Assembly (NCBI GenBank): GCA_964502145.1
Contig: CAZCVI010000012.1
Span: forward strand, 48,939 to 112,938
From: CAZCVI01 sp964502145
Lineage (GTDB): Bacteria > Acidobacteriota > Aminicenantia > UBA2199
Length of the DNA: 64,000 nucleotides
Direction of reading: 5' to 3'
Shown here: positions 34,847-43,112 of the stretch, piece after piece
How the letters are laid out: each line of letters begins with the position of its first letter
Numbering within the stretch: the first letter of the stretch is position 1
The notes under the pieces: generated by a model
Database searches by the model: none
What the model was told of the DNA's origin: nothing
The model's input: only the letters and a program-made list of their open reading frames with translations
Made by a program: the position numbers and the translations under genes

Positions 34847-35354
34847 AGTTTTCATTTTGCATACAATCGCCCTTGTCCACGGGAAAAGGCATTTCTCTAT
34901 AGGAACCCAGAGCACTGGTCATACAATCAATCAGCGAGGCAAAATCAGCGGGTTTCAGAAGTGCTTTGAGTGACAACAAGTGGCGATAGTTTTTTTCATT
35001 GAGCTCATCAGCCTGGGCATTCATCTCTTTAAGCAATTGTGCCAGGGTTTCACCGTTTGGTTTTTCCTGTTTCAACTGGGTTAAGAACTCTATTTTAACC
35101 TTGATCAGACTGTCAGAAGCATGGCGGTAATAGGTTTGATAATCATGGAAAGTATTTTTAAAACCGGGATTCCTTTGGCACAGATGCTTGTAACCCACGG
35201 AATGGGGTTTCATTTGACACATGTTTGGCTTGGGTTCAGCGACTGTTTTATTAATCTGATTGGGGAAAATATACTTTTTGATCACGAAACCACTGAGAAA
35301 CGCGAGGTTCAAAATCAGGGAGGCAATCAATAGGATTTTTATTCTGTTGGACAT
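34845..35354 (-). CDS. Small membrane-anchored helical protein, Spy/metal-sensor-like
   Basis: A 169-residue protein with an N-terminal membrane helix (ILLIASLILNLAFLSGFVI), then a helical periplasmic part with paired Cys (MCQMKPH, HLCQRNPGF, IDCMTS, GDCMQNEN). The architecture (anchor, helical hairpin, LLKPADFASLIDCM in the place of LTPEQ) resembles the CnrX/ZraP/Spy group of metal or envelope-stress sensors. The ATG at 35354 follows GAGGAATAAT and nearly touches the anti-sigma stop at 35356, suggesting coupling. It may sense stress together with the anti-sigma factor. Confidence 0.6.
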   Translation of the reverse strand: MSNRIKILLIASLILNLAFLSGFVIKKYIFPNQINKTVAEPKPNMCQMKPHSVGYKHLCQRNPGFKNTFHDYQTYYRHASDSLIKVKIEFLTQLKQEKPNGETLAQLLKEMNAQADELNEKNYRHLLSLKALLKPADFASLIDCMTSALGSYREMPFPVDKGDCMQNEN

Positions 35355-35355
35355 A

Positions 35356-35838
35356 TTATTCCTCTTGTAAGACGGCAAAATATACTTCACCGAGATTAGC
35401 GGGATCATTGGGAGCTGTATTCATTTTATAAGCCCCGACACTGGCTACATCAAAATCCCCGGTCTTGGTATCGGCATTTCCATTGGCCATTTGCAATCCA
35501 AGCCAGAAACCGGAAACCATAATAATAAGCACAGCCGCCACTTTAAACGCAAAACCAAGGGCAGGAAAAAACGCGTGTTTCTGCTGTGACCGGGCAGCGG
35601 CTAAAATAGCATATTTCAGATGCATAGGGGCTTCCAGTTCAGGCGGGGTGGTCAGAAAGCCTTCGAGTTCTGCGGCTTCTTGAAAAGCAGCGGTGCAACA
35701 GTGGCATTCTGCCAGATGTGCCTGCGACTCGGTTGATACCGCCGTGCCATAAATGGATATCTCAGTTAATGTTTGTTTACATGCTTTCATTTTCGTTTCA
35801 CTGGTTTTGCTCTTCACTCTATAAAACAGCGCCATCAT
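35356..35838 (-). CDS. Putative anti-sigma factor with N-terminal zinc-finger-like motif
   Basis: A 160-residue single-pass membrane protein. The N-terminal cytoplasmic domain has Cys-containing helices with HLAECHCCTAAF, like the HxxxCxxC of zinc-binding anti-sigma domains. A membrane segment lies at about 98-118 (FKVAAVLIIMVSGFWLGLQM) and a short periplasmic tail follows. Its start overlaps the sigma gene stop by one base (TGATG), so the two are translationally coupled, the usual sign of a sigma/anti-sigma pair. Confidence 0.8.
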   Translation of the reverse strand: MMALFYRVKSKTSETKMKACKQTLTEISIYGTAVSTESQAHLAECHCCTAAFQEAAELEGFLTTPPELEAPMHLKYAILAAARSQQKHAFFPALGFAFKVAAVLIIMVSGFWLGLQMANGNADTKTGDFDVASVGAYKMNTAPNDPANLGEVYFAVLQEE

Positions 35839-36410
35839 CAGAACCCCTCATTTTTTTTTATTATTTTTTTCAATCGTTTCCGGGCCCGTGTTAACAGTGC
35901 TTCCACCGATTTGCTAGAGGTGTCCATCAGGTCCGCGATTTCTGATATTTTTTTCTTTTCCCATAGTTGCAGGGTAAGCACCATACGCTCCCGGCTGGGT
36001 AGGCCAGTCAAGAGCGTATTGATATTGTCGTTAAAGGCTTTTTTTTCCAAATGATCTTGGGTCCGGTTTCCAGTGCAAGGTGGGGTTTCGTCATTGAATT
36101 CTACCGCCATAGAGGAAGGATTTTTTCTGACTTTTGAGCGGTAATTAATAGCGGCATTCACAGCCAAGCGCATGAACCACGCATTAAAATCGGTGTTAGG
36201 AGTGAAACGGTGTATTTTGTTAAATACCCGGAGAAATATCTCCTGGCTGAGGTCGCAAGCTTCTTCTTGATTGTAGGTAAAACGGAAAGCCAAATTGTAA
36301 ATCTTTTTTTGATAGAGATCAATTATCTCTTCCAATGCACCGGGAGCACCATTTAAGAGCCGTTCACCCACACGATTCGCTGTTTCTTTAAAGTCATCCA
36401 TTTTATGCAA
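35838..36410 (-). CDS. ECF-family RNA polymerase sigma factor
   Basis: A 190-residue sigma-24-type factor. Region 2 (about 25-95) has NLAFRFTYNQEEACDLSQEI and FLRVFNKIHRFTPNTDFNAW; region 4 (about 125-185) has LPSRERMVLTLQLWEKKKIS, then EIADLMDTSSKSVEALLTRA. It is encoded first in a four-gene operon with its anti-sigma factor and two Spy/sensor-like proteins, which suggests an envelope or metal-stress regulon. A TATAAT lies at 36430-36435 (minus) close to the start. Confidence 0.93.
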   Translation of the reverse strand: MHKMDDFKETANRVGERLLNGAPGALEEIIDLYQKKIYNLAFRFTYNQEEACDLSQEIFLRVFNKIHRFTPNTDFNAWFMRLAVNAAINYRSKVRKNPSSMAVEFNDETPPCTGNRTQDHLEKKAFNDNINTLLTGLPSRERMVLTLQLWEKKKISEIADLMDTSSKSVEALLTRARKRLKKIIKKNEGF

Positions 36411-36620
36411 TCATTTTCTACATAAAAGTATTATACCTTATTATTATGCCGTATTATATATAGAACAGTGATTTTTAAAGAACCCCTCACGTCATGATTT
36501 TTTTGGCACTCAAAATAATTGTAGTCAACTCAGGTATAAGTCCCGAGTTTAGCTGAAAGCCCTCTATAAACTCCCCTGCCTACAAAATTGTCCATGTAAC
36601 CACAATTTTTCAATAATTAT

Positions 36621-36840
36621 TGGAGAATTGTAACTGAAACCAGAAAATTCCAATATAAACTGGAATTTTCTAATATTTACTGGAAAATTCCAATATAAAC
36701 TGGAATTTTCTAATATTTACTGGAAAATTCCAACATAAACTGGAATTTTCTAATATTTACTGGAAAATTCCAACATAAACTGGAAATTTCTAATATAAAT
36801 AGGAAAGTTCTACAAAAAACTAGAAAATTATAAAAATAAT
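36621..36840. repeat. Eleven-unit tandem array, exact 20-bp period, alternating polarity
   Basis: Units of exactly 20 bp. Form 1 is TGGAAAATTCCAATATAAAC; form 2 is TGGAATTTTCTAATATTTAC. They alternate, and since GGAAAATTCC and GGAATTTTCC are complementary, neighbouring units can pair as hairpins. Outer units are more diverged. It lies between the sigma factor and the IS66 element. The remaining stretches 36436-36620 and 36841-36951 show nothing I recognise. Confidence 0.9.
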
Positions 36841-37030
36841 CACAAAAATAAAACTGACGAAACATATTTTCACCACTTAATCAAAAATTTCCGGATAGGG
36901 ATGTAATGGCGAATTTTTTAAAAATAATGAATCCACGGTTCTTAGATAAGGGTAAGCGCTCAAATAACCACATCTTTTTAACTAAGAAGTAGTATGCCAT
37001 AATGTGTCCATAAATTTTTAGGAGGCGTCA

Positions 37031-37252
37031 ATGGCAGAAGCGATTCCGGTTGAGTCCGGCGGTTTGTTTGATTTTTGGAAATCCCATATACTGCGTTATG
37101 AAGCTAGCGGCTTTTCTGGCGTAGAGTATTGGCGCAATGAAGGTATTAGTTACCCAAGATTTCATTATTGGAAACAGAAACGGAATAATTCTTTATTCTC
37201 ACCATCTGGTCCATTAAAATTAGTGCAGATTCCAGTCTGCTGGCGCACCTAA
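37031..37252 (+). CDS. IS66 accessory protein TnpA (OrfA)-like, C-terminus altered
   Basis: A 73-residue protein with the small OrfA pattern of IS66: WKSHILRYEASGFSGVEYWR, then NEGISYPRFHYWKQKR, a helix-turn-helix-like segment. AGGAGG lies five bases before ATG. The final residues (PVCWRT) come from read-through into the deleted junction with the transposase fragment, so the end is not native. Confidence 0.75.
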   Translation: MAEAIPVESGGLFDFWKSHILRYEASGFSGVEYWRNEGISYPRFHYWKQKRNNSLFSPSGPLKLVQIPVCWRT

Positions 37253-38289
37253 TTGTCTCAAAATTCGCGGACACACTGCCCTTTTACCGGCAAGAAAAGC
37301 AATTTTCCCGTTATAGTATAGATTTACCCCGTGCCACGATGTGCGGGTGGGTATTAAGAGTCTGGGAAAAATTAACACCGCTGTTGGAACTGCTTAAGGA
37401 GAAGCTGATATCAGACCCGCCGATGGGTGTAGACGAGTCCACGGTGCGAGTGTTGAACGAGCCAAATAAAAAATCCAAGAGCAAATGTTACATGTGGTTT
37501 TTTTGTCAGGGACCACCTGGAAAGAAGATTATTATTTTCCGCTATTCATCCGGTCGCGACGGTCGTGTCGCCATAAAATTTCCGGGTGACTACCATGGTT
37601 ATGTTCAGACGGACAGCTTTGCAGGGTACAATTTTCTCGATACCTCTGAAGGTATTATCCATCTGGCTTGCTGGGCACATGCACGTCACAAGTTTGTGGA
37701 AGTTGCCCGTCTATACAATGAAAGCGACAAGAAAAATGAAGCTCGAAAAAGGAATGCTGCTTATGCAATAGAGTCAATTGCCCAATTGTATATGATTGCA
37801 AAAAAAGCGATAAATTTGTCTATCGAGGAGCGATACCAATTGCAACTGGAGCAAGCAAAGCCGATTTTGGATGAATTCAAAATCTGGCTAACGGACAATT
37901 CCCCGATCATTCCCCCGAAAAAATTATTGGGAGAAGCTTTCAAATATACAATCTCTCAATAGCCCCGCTTGATCAACTGCCTTAAAAGTGGGATAACTCC
38001 ATTAGACAACAACTTGACGGAAAATGCAATCCGTCCTTTCGTGGTAGGACGTAAGAATTGGTTATTCTTAAATCAACCTGATGGAGCCAAGGCAAGTGCA
38101 GCATTCTATAGTCTTATTGAAACGGCTAAAGCAAATGGATTGGAGCCATATTCATATCTTCTTTACCTATTTGATCATTTACCACATGCCTTTACAACAG
38201 AAGATTGGAGACAACTTTTGCCAACAAACATGATGCAGGAAGAGTTAATAGAGTTTCAAAAATTGTATTGGGGGAAATACAATATCTAA
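37240..38289 (+). pseudogene. IS66 transposase (TnpC) fragment with a nonsense codon
   Basis: The reading frame begins without a start codon at LAHLIVSKFADTLPFYRQEK and runs through GVDESTVRVL (first Asp) and GYVQTDSFAGYN (second Asp). It meets a TAG at 37960-37962 and continues in the same frame with LIN..GITPLDNNLTENAIRPF (Glu) and VVGRKNWLFLNQPDG. Family members have a Trp at the TAG site (context Y-x-x-x-Q-W-P-x-L), so a single TGG to TAG change explains it. All three DDE residues remain, but the N-terminus is deleted. Confidence 0.88.
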
Positions 38290-38449
38290 CGCCTAAAAAA
38301 AACCGGGGCCCTCGATCCAGGTAGTTTATTGAGCGCTTACTATATAACTTGCGCCGCAATTCATAACCAGCATAACCAGATGAGGTTTTCCCCACCCTCT
38401 CTTTCTTCTTGTTTATGTTATTTTCAGAGCGCTTATGTGGAATAACGGG

Positions 38450-38902
38450 CTATATCGGATTCGATTTGTTCAATAATTTTTGCTTTTTATTTTTTGCCAT
38501 ATCTTTTTTGATAATATCCTCGTTTTCATATAAAAATTTCATAAAACTTGAAAGAACGGTGGATTGCACAAAAGGCGATAGCGACATGTATTTGAGCATT
38601 TCCATAACATCATCAGTCTGACCGCCGAAATCAAGTTCCTTAAATACATTGCGGCTATGATCGTTCACAAATTTTTCGCCCTCCTCCAACAGGAACCAAG
38701 AGGGGCTAATATTAAATTTTTCATAAAGAAGTAAGATAAAATTGAATCCTGGCTTGGTTTTTCCAGATTCGACTTCAGAGAGGAAACTGGCGGAAATTTC
38801 CATGATTGCCGCAAATTCCTTTTGCGAAAGTTCAAGATCGCGGCGCAATGCTTTTAACCTGTTTCCTATCTGTACTGAATTATCTTTTTTCTTCGTTTCC
38901 AT
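38450..38902 (-). CDS. XRE-family transcriptional regulator
   Basis: A 150-residue regulator. The Cro/C1-type helix-turn-helix at about 10-65 has GNRLKALRRDLELSQKEFAA and ISASFLSEVESGKTKPGFNF, followed by YEKFNISPSWFLLEEGEKF. A helical C-terminal region of unknown partner follows (DDVMEMLKYMSLSPFVQSTV), ending Lys-rich. Its -35 lies within a palindrome (38965-38979), so it probably represses itself. The same half-sites lie upstream of the 41118 gene. A decayed paralogue lies at 42094. The start at 38902 is preferred over 38938 because the promoter at 38942-38970 would exclude the longer form. Confidence 0.88.
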   Translation of the reverse strand: METKKKDNSVQIGNRLKALRRDLELSQKEFAAIMEISASFLSEVESGKTKPGFNFILLLYEKFNISPSWFLLEEGEKFVNDHSRNVFKELDFGGQTDDVMEMLKYMSLSPFVQSTVLSSFMKFLYENEDIIKKDMAKNKKQKLLNKSNPI

Positions 38903-38941
38903 TTGCACTTCTATAAATTGAACCCATAAACATCCCAAGGC

Positions 38942-38979
38942 ACTGTAATATTTTTATTGAACACATTCAATAGTTGAAT
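38942..38979 (-). promoter_or_regulatory. XRE promoter with overlapping operator-like palindrome
   Basis: On the minus strand: -35 TTGAAT, 17 bases, -10 TACAGT. The -35 is one arm of the palindrome ATTCAA-TAG-TTGAAT at 38965-38979. This is the classic layout for autorepression. Confidence 0.55.
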
Positions 38980-38981
38980 TT

Positions 38982-39017
38982 TTTTCATATCCGTTTTCAT
39001 ATCCGTTTTCATATCCG
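38982..39017. repeat. Three perfect 12-bp tandem repeats
   Basis: Three identical copies of TTTTCATATCCG, immediately next to the XRE operator palindrome and 20 bases from the permease stop. They could be extra regulator sites or replication slippage. Confidence 0.7.
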
Positions 39018-39037
39018 ATAACCTCAGATGCATTTTT

Positions 39038-41050
39038 TCACTGATTTTCATCATCGTCAGTGATACCTTCCAAGCTTCCAACTACATCTTTCCAGGTGGT
39101 GTGATTAAAGAAGGTCTCCTCTTTTCTCAAAGTTTTAACTGGGGGATGGTAATCAGAGGTTAAATAGATGACCAATGCTTTATCCCGGCTGAGTTCCTCC
39201 ATTTGTTTTTTTAGTTTAAGTACAAAATTGATAGAAAAACCTTTACTGATATCATTGAGCAGGTAGATAGACCGGGTTTGATGGCGTAGCAGGGTAAGCA
39301 GCAAATCTTCGCGTTCCAGCCGATCCAATCGACTAATGTTTTTTTTGCCATAGGAGATCGCCGATGTGGAGGTGGATACTGGTATTTTTCCGGGCTCCCC
39401 CTTGGCTTTCTGACGGAGTCCCAGTACCCTGTTGACCAAATGGACCAACGCCCCCGCCGTGATGTCTTCTGGAATATTCTTGAGGCGACAAAGATAAAGA
39501 AAATCGACTTCCAGTGGCTCCGCAACAATGTCTTTTTCTTCAACGAATATCTTGCCCTCGAATCCTCCCATTTTAAATAAATGATTTTGACCGGACAGTA
39601 AATTGTACATCTGCTGGGCAAATCGCGAATCCTCCACATAGAAAGGACGTAATTCGCCGCCTTCCAAGAAAAGTGGGGGATTTTTTAATCCCCCTTGCCA
39701 ATCAGCAGTAAAATCAAAAAGACCCCGTTTGTACCGGATATAGGAAATTCCAGATAATATCATGATATAAAAAAGAAGGAGCACCAAACCCAGACCAAAA
39801 TTGGAGGGCACGCGACTCCGTGCAAGGTACATGTTTTCATCGCCCTTAATAAAAGATTTCACATTGGTAAAATTATTATAATAGAAAATCTGGTCTGTAT
39901 AATATCGCACAAAAGCGATATTCAAGTTATGGGTAGTCTGATAAAAATCGATCAGGTTATCATAACCTTTACTGCTGATCTCATTTGTTGCAGAAGAATA
40001 GTAAGTCGATGGGAAAAGGATCGACAAATCCTGGTATATTTGGATGTTGTGTTTCATTTGCGCCTGCATTTCAAATTCAAGATTTTGAATCTTACTAAAC
40101 TCATTTTTTATATAACCTTCCACCAAATCTCTCTCCGCTTTGGATATCGCTTTTTTTTTGTCAAACCGACCTTCAACATTATACGCTTTCCGCTCAAAAG
40201 CCATCAATATTCTTAATTTTTCAAACTCTAATTTATAGATGGGGGTCATTGATTCAGCTCTCCCCGTAACGAAGGCATGAATGGCAGCAGGAATAAAAAA
40301 AATCAGCACAAACCAGATGGTAGCCAAAGTCATCAATCCTGTCATTTTTGATTTCATTGTACTGGTAATTGTGCCCAGTACAAAGAATAAAACCAATGTC
40401 AAGAGGATCACCAAGAAAAAATTAATAAACTGTGAATAATCGGAAGAACTAAACTTTAATTTATTCAATACCACCATCAACAATGACACTCCCATGAAGA
40501 ACAGCAGGGTGAGTGAGAGCAATATGACTCTGGCCACCGTAATGAAAAGAAAAACCTTGCGGTAATTGGCAATACTGGATAAAAACTTTAAATATTCCTC
40601 GCGATGAAAGGTGTCGAATCCAAACAAGAGCGCCAACAGACTTCCAAAATACAAGATAAATCCAGAAAAATCAGTGAATCCAAAATTTTTTAGCACAAAA
40701 CCGTTTTTCCCCTTCAACGGGCTATAAATATTGTGTCTGGCGGCAGAATCAATCACGGCAGTCAAGTTGGAGATAATTCCAGTATTGGCAAAAAAAACAC
40801 TTATGGGGGAAGGAGAAAACAGCATCCTAATTCCCATTGCACCGTACTGACCATAATTGGTACATTGGGCTACCTGCAACTTCTCAATTTTTTTAAACTC
40901 CTCGTTGTCCTTCGGGGTCGATTCATACTGAATGATACCAGTCTTGACAAAATAGAGAAGAAAAAAAAGCATCAGAAAAATGATAATCGAATTTCGTTTA
41001 GACACAAATCGCTTAGATTCGAACAATAGGAATGAATTAAAAGTTTTCAT
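39038..41050 (-). CDS. ABC-2-type permease fused to a degenerate ABC ATPase domain
   Basis: A 670-residue protein. The N-terminal part has an ABC-2 permease layout (DUF3526-like): one helix at about 22-38, a large extracytoplasmic loop, several helices (about 125-270), a second long loop and a helix near 425-445. The C-terminal 220 residues follow an ABC ATPase motif by motif: YNLLSGQ..GGFEGKIFVEEKDI, DFLYLCRLKNIPEDITAGAL, ISRLDRLEREDLLLTLLRHQ, SIYLLNDISKGFS, ALVIYLTSDYH. The P-loop is replaced by VEDSRFAQQ, and Walker B reads LLND for LLDE. It should not hydrolyse ATP by itself. It is probably cotranscribed with the 41118 gene. Confidence 0.65.
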   Translation of the reverse strand: MKTFNSFLLFESKRFVSKRNSIIIFLMLFFLLYFVKTGIIQYESTPKDNEEFKKIEKLQVAQCTNYGQYGAMGIRMLFSPSPISVFFANTGIISNLTAVIDSAARHNIYSPLKGKNGFVLKNFGFTDFSGFILYFGSLLALLFGFDTFHREEYLKFLSSIANYRKVFLFITVARVILLSLTLLFFMGVSLLMVVLNKLKFSSSDYSQFINFFLVILLTLVLFFVLGTITSTMKSKMTGLMTLATIWFVLIFFIPAAIHAFVTGRAESMTPIYKLEFEKLRILMAFERKAYNVEGRFDKKKAISKAERDLVEGYIKNEFSKIQNLEFEMQAQMKHNIQIYQDLSILFPSTYYSSATNEISSKGYDNLIDFYQTTHNLNIAFVRYYTDQIFYYNNFTNVKSFIKGDENMYLARSRVPSNFGLGLVLLLFYIMILSGISYIRYKRGLFDFTADWQGGLKNPPLFLEGGELRPFYVEDSRFAQQMYNLLSGQNHLFKMGGFEGKIFVEEKDIVAEPLEVDFLYLCRLKNIPEDITAGALVHLVNRVLGLRQKAKGEPGKIPVSTSTSAISYGKKNISRLDRLEREDLLLTLLRHQTRSIYLLNDISKGFSINFVLKLKKQMEELSRDKALVIYLTSDYHPPVKTLRKEETFFNHTTWKDVVGSLEGITDDDENQ

Positions 41051-41117
41051 GAGACATCCAGCCCCGTTTTTGATTTATTATTGCAATACTCCACCATTTT
41101 ATGACCTCCATTTCCAT

Positions 41118-41807
41118 TTATGACTCTACGATTTGGTAAAATACCTCGGCCACATATTGACCGAATAGCATTGATTCCAAAAACTTCTGGTTGAGCCTCC
41201 AAATAGTGGAGTTGGCTGGTAAACTATTCCCATCCATACCAGCTTTTATATCATAAAGATCTTCCAAAATGGTTTCAAAACGGGTTTCCGTTTCAACATA
41301 AACCCCTCTAACATTCCCATTGGATAGAAAATACTGCACATCACTGAAAACGGCTTCATTCAAGCCATTTTCGGCTTTAAATGCCCCATAATCGAAATTC
41401 ATCAACTGATTAATCCAGGCGGAGTTATACGACGTAGAATTTGCCTTATTTACCAAGTCAATATAAGTATCGCATGCCAATTCCATATTGTCAATGGCCT
41501 GATTTATAAAACTTCTTAACTCCACAAAGTTTACGCCTTCTAAATCCGACAATTCAATCTCATTGGCCATCAGTAGCGAATATGAATAGGCTTTAAAATA
41601 ATAACCCGCGCCTTGAATGACACATGTTTCAATAGAGGTGCTTTGTGCCATAGCCCCACTTAAACTACTCCCACCGGTAAGACCTTCATTGAATGCAGCG
41701 CTGGAATAGTTCAACAAATATCTTCCCAACACATGGGTACCAGTCATTGCCATTAAAACAACCAGGACACATACCAATATCATTGATTTTTTTTGGTTTG
41801 AATTCAT
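41118..41807 (-). CDS. Unknown exported helical protein
   Basis: I do not recognise this 229-residue product. A signal peptide or anchor (SMILVCVLVVLMAMTGTHVL) is followed by a soluble, mostly helical region with Ser/Ala-rich start (SSLSGAMAQSTSIETCVIQG) and an acidic balance overall. There are two Cys. GGAGG lies six bases before the ATG. It stands 67 bp ahead of the permease/pseudo-ATPase gene and follows an operator-like region, so it may be that transporter's periplasmic partner or cargo. This is inferred from context only. Confidence 0.6.
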   Translation of the reverse strand: MNSNQKKSMILVCVLVVLMAMTGTHVLGRYLLNYSSAAFNEGLTGGSSLSGAMAQSTSIETCVIQGAGYYFKAYSYSLLMANEIELSDLEGVNFVELRSFINQAIDNMELACDTYIDLVNKANSTSYNSAWINQLMNFDYGAFKAENGLNEAVFSDVQYFLSNGNVRGVYVETETRFETILEDLYDIKAGMDGNSLPANSTIWRLNQKFLESMLFGQYVAEVFYQIVES

Positions 41808-41928
41808 TTTTTGCCTCCAAATTTTTCATTTTGAAATTCTTTGCTTGAGTAACAATGATACTCGATATATAGGACTGTTAGCATGGTTTCGCATCATCTG
41901 GATTGTGGGCCAGCCGGATGAACTTTCA

Positions 41929-41992
41929 ATTCAAAATTGAATGAACTCACATCACGGGAAGTCATATCAGTGTTCATTCATTCTGTATTATA
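41929..41992 (-). promoter_or_regulatory. Promoter and operator-like repeats of the secreted-protein/permease unit
   Basis: A -10 TATAAT (minus) lies at 41987-41992. Downstream of it are two overlapping inverted repeats: TGAATGAAC (41938) with GTTCATTCA (41972), and ATTCAA-AA-TTGAAT at 41929-41942, the latter sharing arms with the palindrome at the XRE promoter. Confidence 0.45.
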
Positions 41993-42093
41993 CATAAAAA
42001 TTAAAAAAAGTAAAGCCTTTTTTTCACAAAAAAAAAGATTTTTTATCCCCACGCTAATCAATCCCCCACCTGACAAAATTAGCATAAAGGTCT

Positions 42094-42530
42094 TTATATA
42101 TAGAGGTATTTAAGAAACAATAGCGATATTTTACGGGAGCTACGGGCCATTGTATCTTGATTAATTATGACCTGCTTACTAAGTAAGTATTTTGAGGTAA
42201 ATACCATTCCCATATTTCTCACCAATGGGGATTTCTCCGCCAGAATTAGCAAATCACGAATTTTTTCCCTTTGATCCACAAAATCATACTCTTTTCTGAG
42301 ATTCTTGTTTTTTTGACGCAAATACACTTGACCATGTCATAAAATTCCCCAAGAATGGCTTAATAAAATATTTCAGCCAATTTAATAAGTAAATTTAAAC
42401 GGGGTTTTATTTTTTCCTTTTCCAACTGGAAGAGAAATGAGGGTGAAACTCCCAGTTTGAATGCACAATATTTTTGAGACAACTCCAATATCCTACGAAT
42501 CTGTAGGAAATTTTTGTGGCAATCATTGAT
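42094..42530 (-). pseudogene. Decayed XRE-family regulator, paralogue of the 38450 gene
   Basis: The HTH half reads NDCHKNFLQIRRILELSQKY, then LGVSPSFLFQLEKEKIKPRL, and ends in a stop at 42360. After a frameshift the C-terminal half continues (SWGIL, a TGA at 42337-42339, then HGQVYLRQKNKNLRKEYDF, QREKIRDLLILAEKSPLV). The second part lines up without gaps against the intact regulator from SWFLLEEGEKF to KELDF. No ATG precedes the HTH. One frameshift plus one nonsense codon kill the gene. Confidence 0.8.
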
Positions 42531-42605
42531 TATATCATCATTATCAGATATTTAATTAGCTTATAAAGAATACTCAAAAAAAAATAATAATACTTATTTC
42601 AAAGG

Positions 42606-42661
42606 TTGACAAACCAAATTTCCTATACTATAATAAACCTATCACGAATTAAATTCGTGAT
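42606..42661 (+). promoter_or_regulatory. Consensus promoter with a 21-bp palindrome at the start point
   Basis: TTGACA at 42606-42611, exactly 17 bases, then TATAAT at 42629-42634: a perfect sigma-70 promoter. Seven bases on, at 42641-42661, 10-bp arms ATCACGAATT and AATTCGTGAT flank one A. A protein bound there would block transcription. A dead regulator gene lies just to the left. Confidence 0.8.
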
Positions 42662-42710
42662 TACCTAATTCTTTTTAGTTAGCTGATAAACTGACGAGGC
42701 AAGATAGCAA

Positions 42711-43112
42711 ATGAATGAAAAGAACACCACTAATGTCAACCAAGCAAAGACATTATATAGCACATTTTGGCCCAAATCAACCCCCAGTTCCATAAAAATT
42801 TTAACTGGTAGTCTGATTGGGTTCAATCAAGGGTTGTTCTGGAAGAAATCAAGCAATTGCGAATTGACATATAGTGGGACGTTCACTATTCTAAGTGGAA
42901 AAAAAATTCCCGTTCTCCCGGGAATTTTGTCTATTAAATACTTCTACAAAGAATATCAGAAGATTGTCAAAAAGATGCAAATTCCTGAAGGTAAGGAAGA
43001 TGCCATCTCGTTGATAAAACAAATAAGAAATGATTATAGACAGTTTTTCGATATCTACGAAAAACAGAGAGCCAACAAAATAAAAGCGGAACGGGAGGTC
43101 ACACATGGGTAA
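42711..43112 (+). CDS. Unknown 133-residue protein
   Basis: Not recognised. The first 75 residues are Ser/Thr/Lys-rich with strands (SIKILTGSLIGFNQGLFWKK; CELTYSGTFTILSGKKIPVL); the rest is helical and charged (YKEYQKIVKKMQIPEGKEDA, IRNDYRQFFDIYEKQRANKI). There is no signal peptide or membrane helix. It is driven by the consensus promoter at 42606 and overlaps the next gene by eight bases. The ribosome site is weak (GAGG eleven bases upstream). It could be one half of a two-protein accessory system. Confidence 0.6.
   Translation: MNEKNTTNVNQAKTLYSTFWPKSTPSSIKILTGSLIGFNQGLFWKKSSNCELTYSGTFTILSGKKIPVLPGILSIKYFYKEYQKIVKKMQIPEGKEDAISLIKQIRNDYRQFFDIYEKQRANKIKAEREVTHG

Larger units (their letters stand above)
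36952..38340 (+). mobile_element. IS66-family element, deleted and inactive
   Basis: The terminal inverted repeats are GTAAGCGCTCAAATAAC at the left and the inverse of GTAAGCGCTCAATAAAC at the right; IS66 elements typically begin with GTAAGCG. Length is about 1.4 kb against about 2.5 kb for full IS66. It retains an orfA-like gene and the C-terminal part of the transposase; orfB and the transposase N-terminus are gone. Flanking 8-mers (agataagg, tatataac) are not duplicates, so no target duplication remains. Confidence 0.9.

Noticed and set aside
36944..38348. Target-site duplication of the IS66 element
   Set aside because: The flanking 8-mers agataagg and tatataac do not match.
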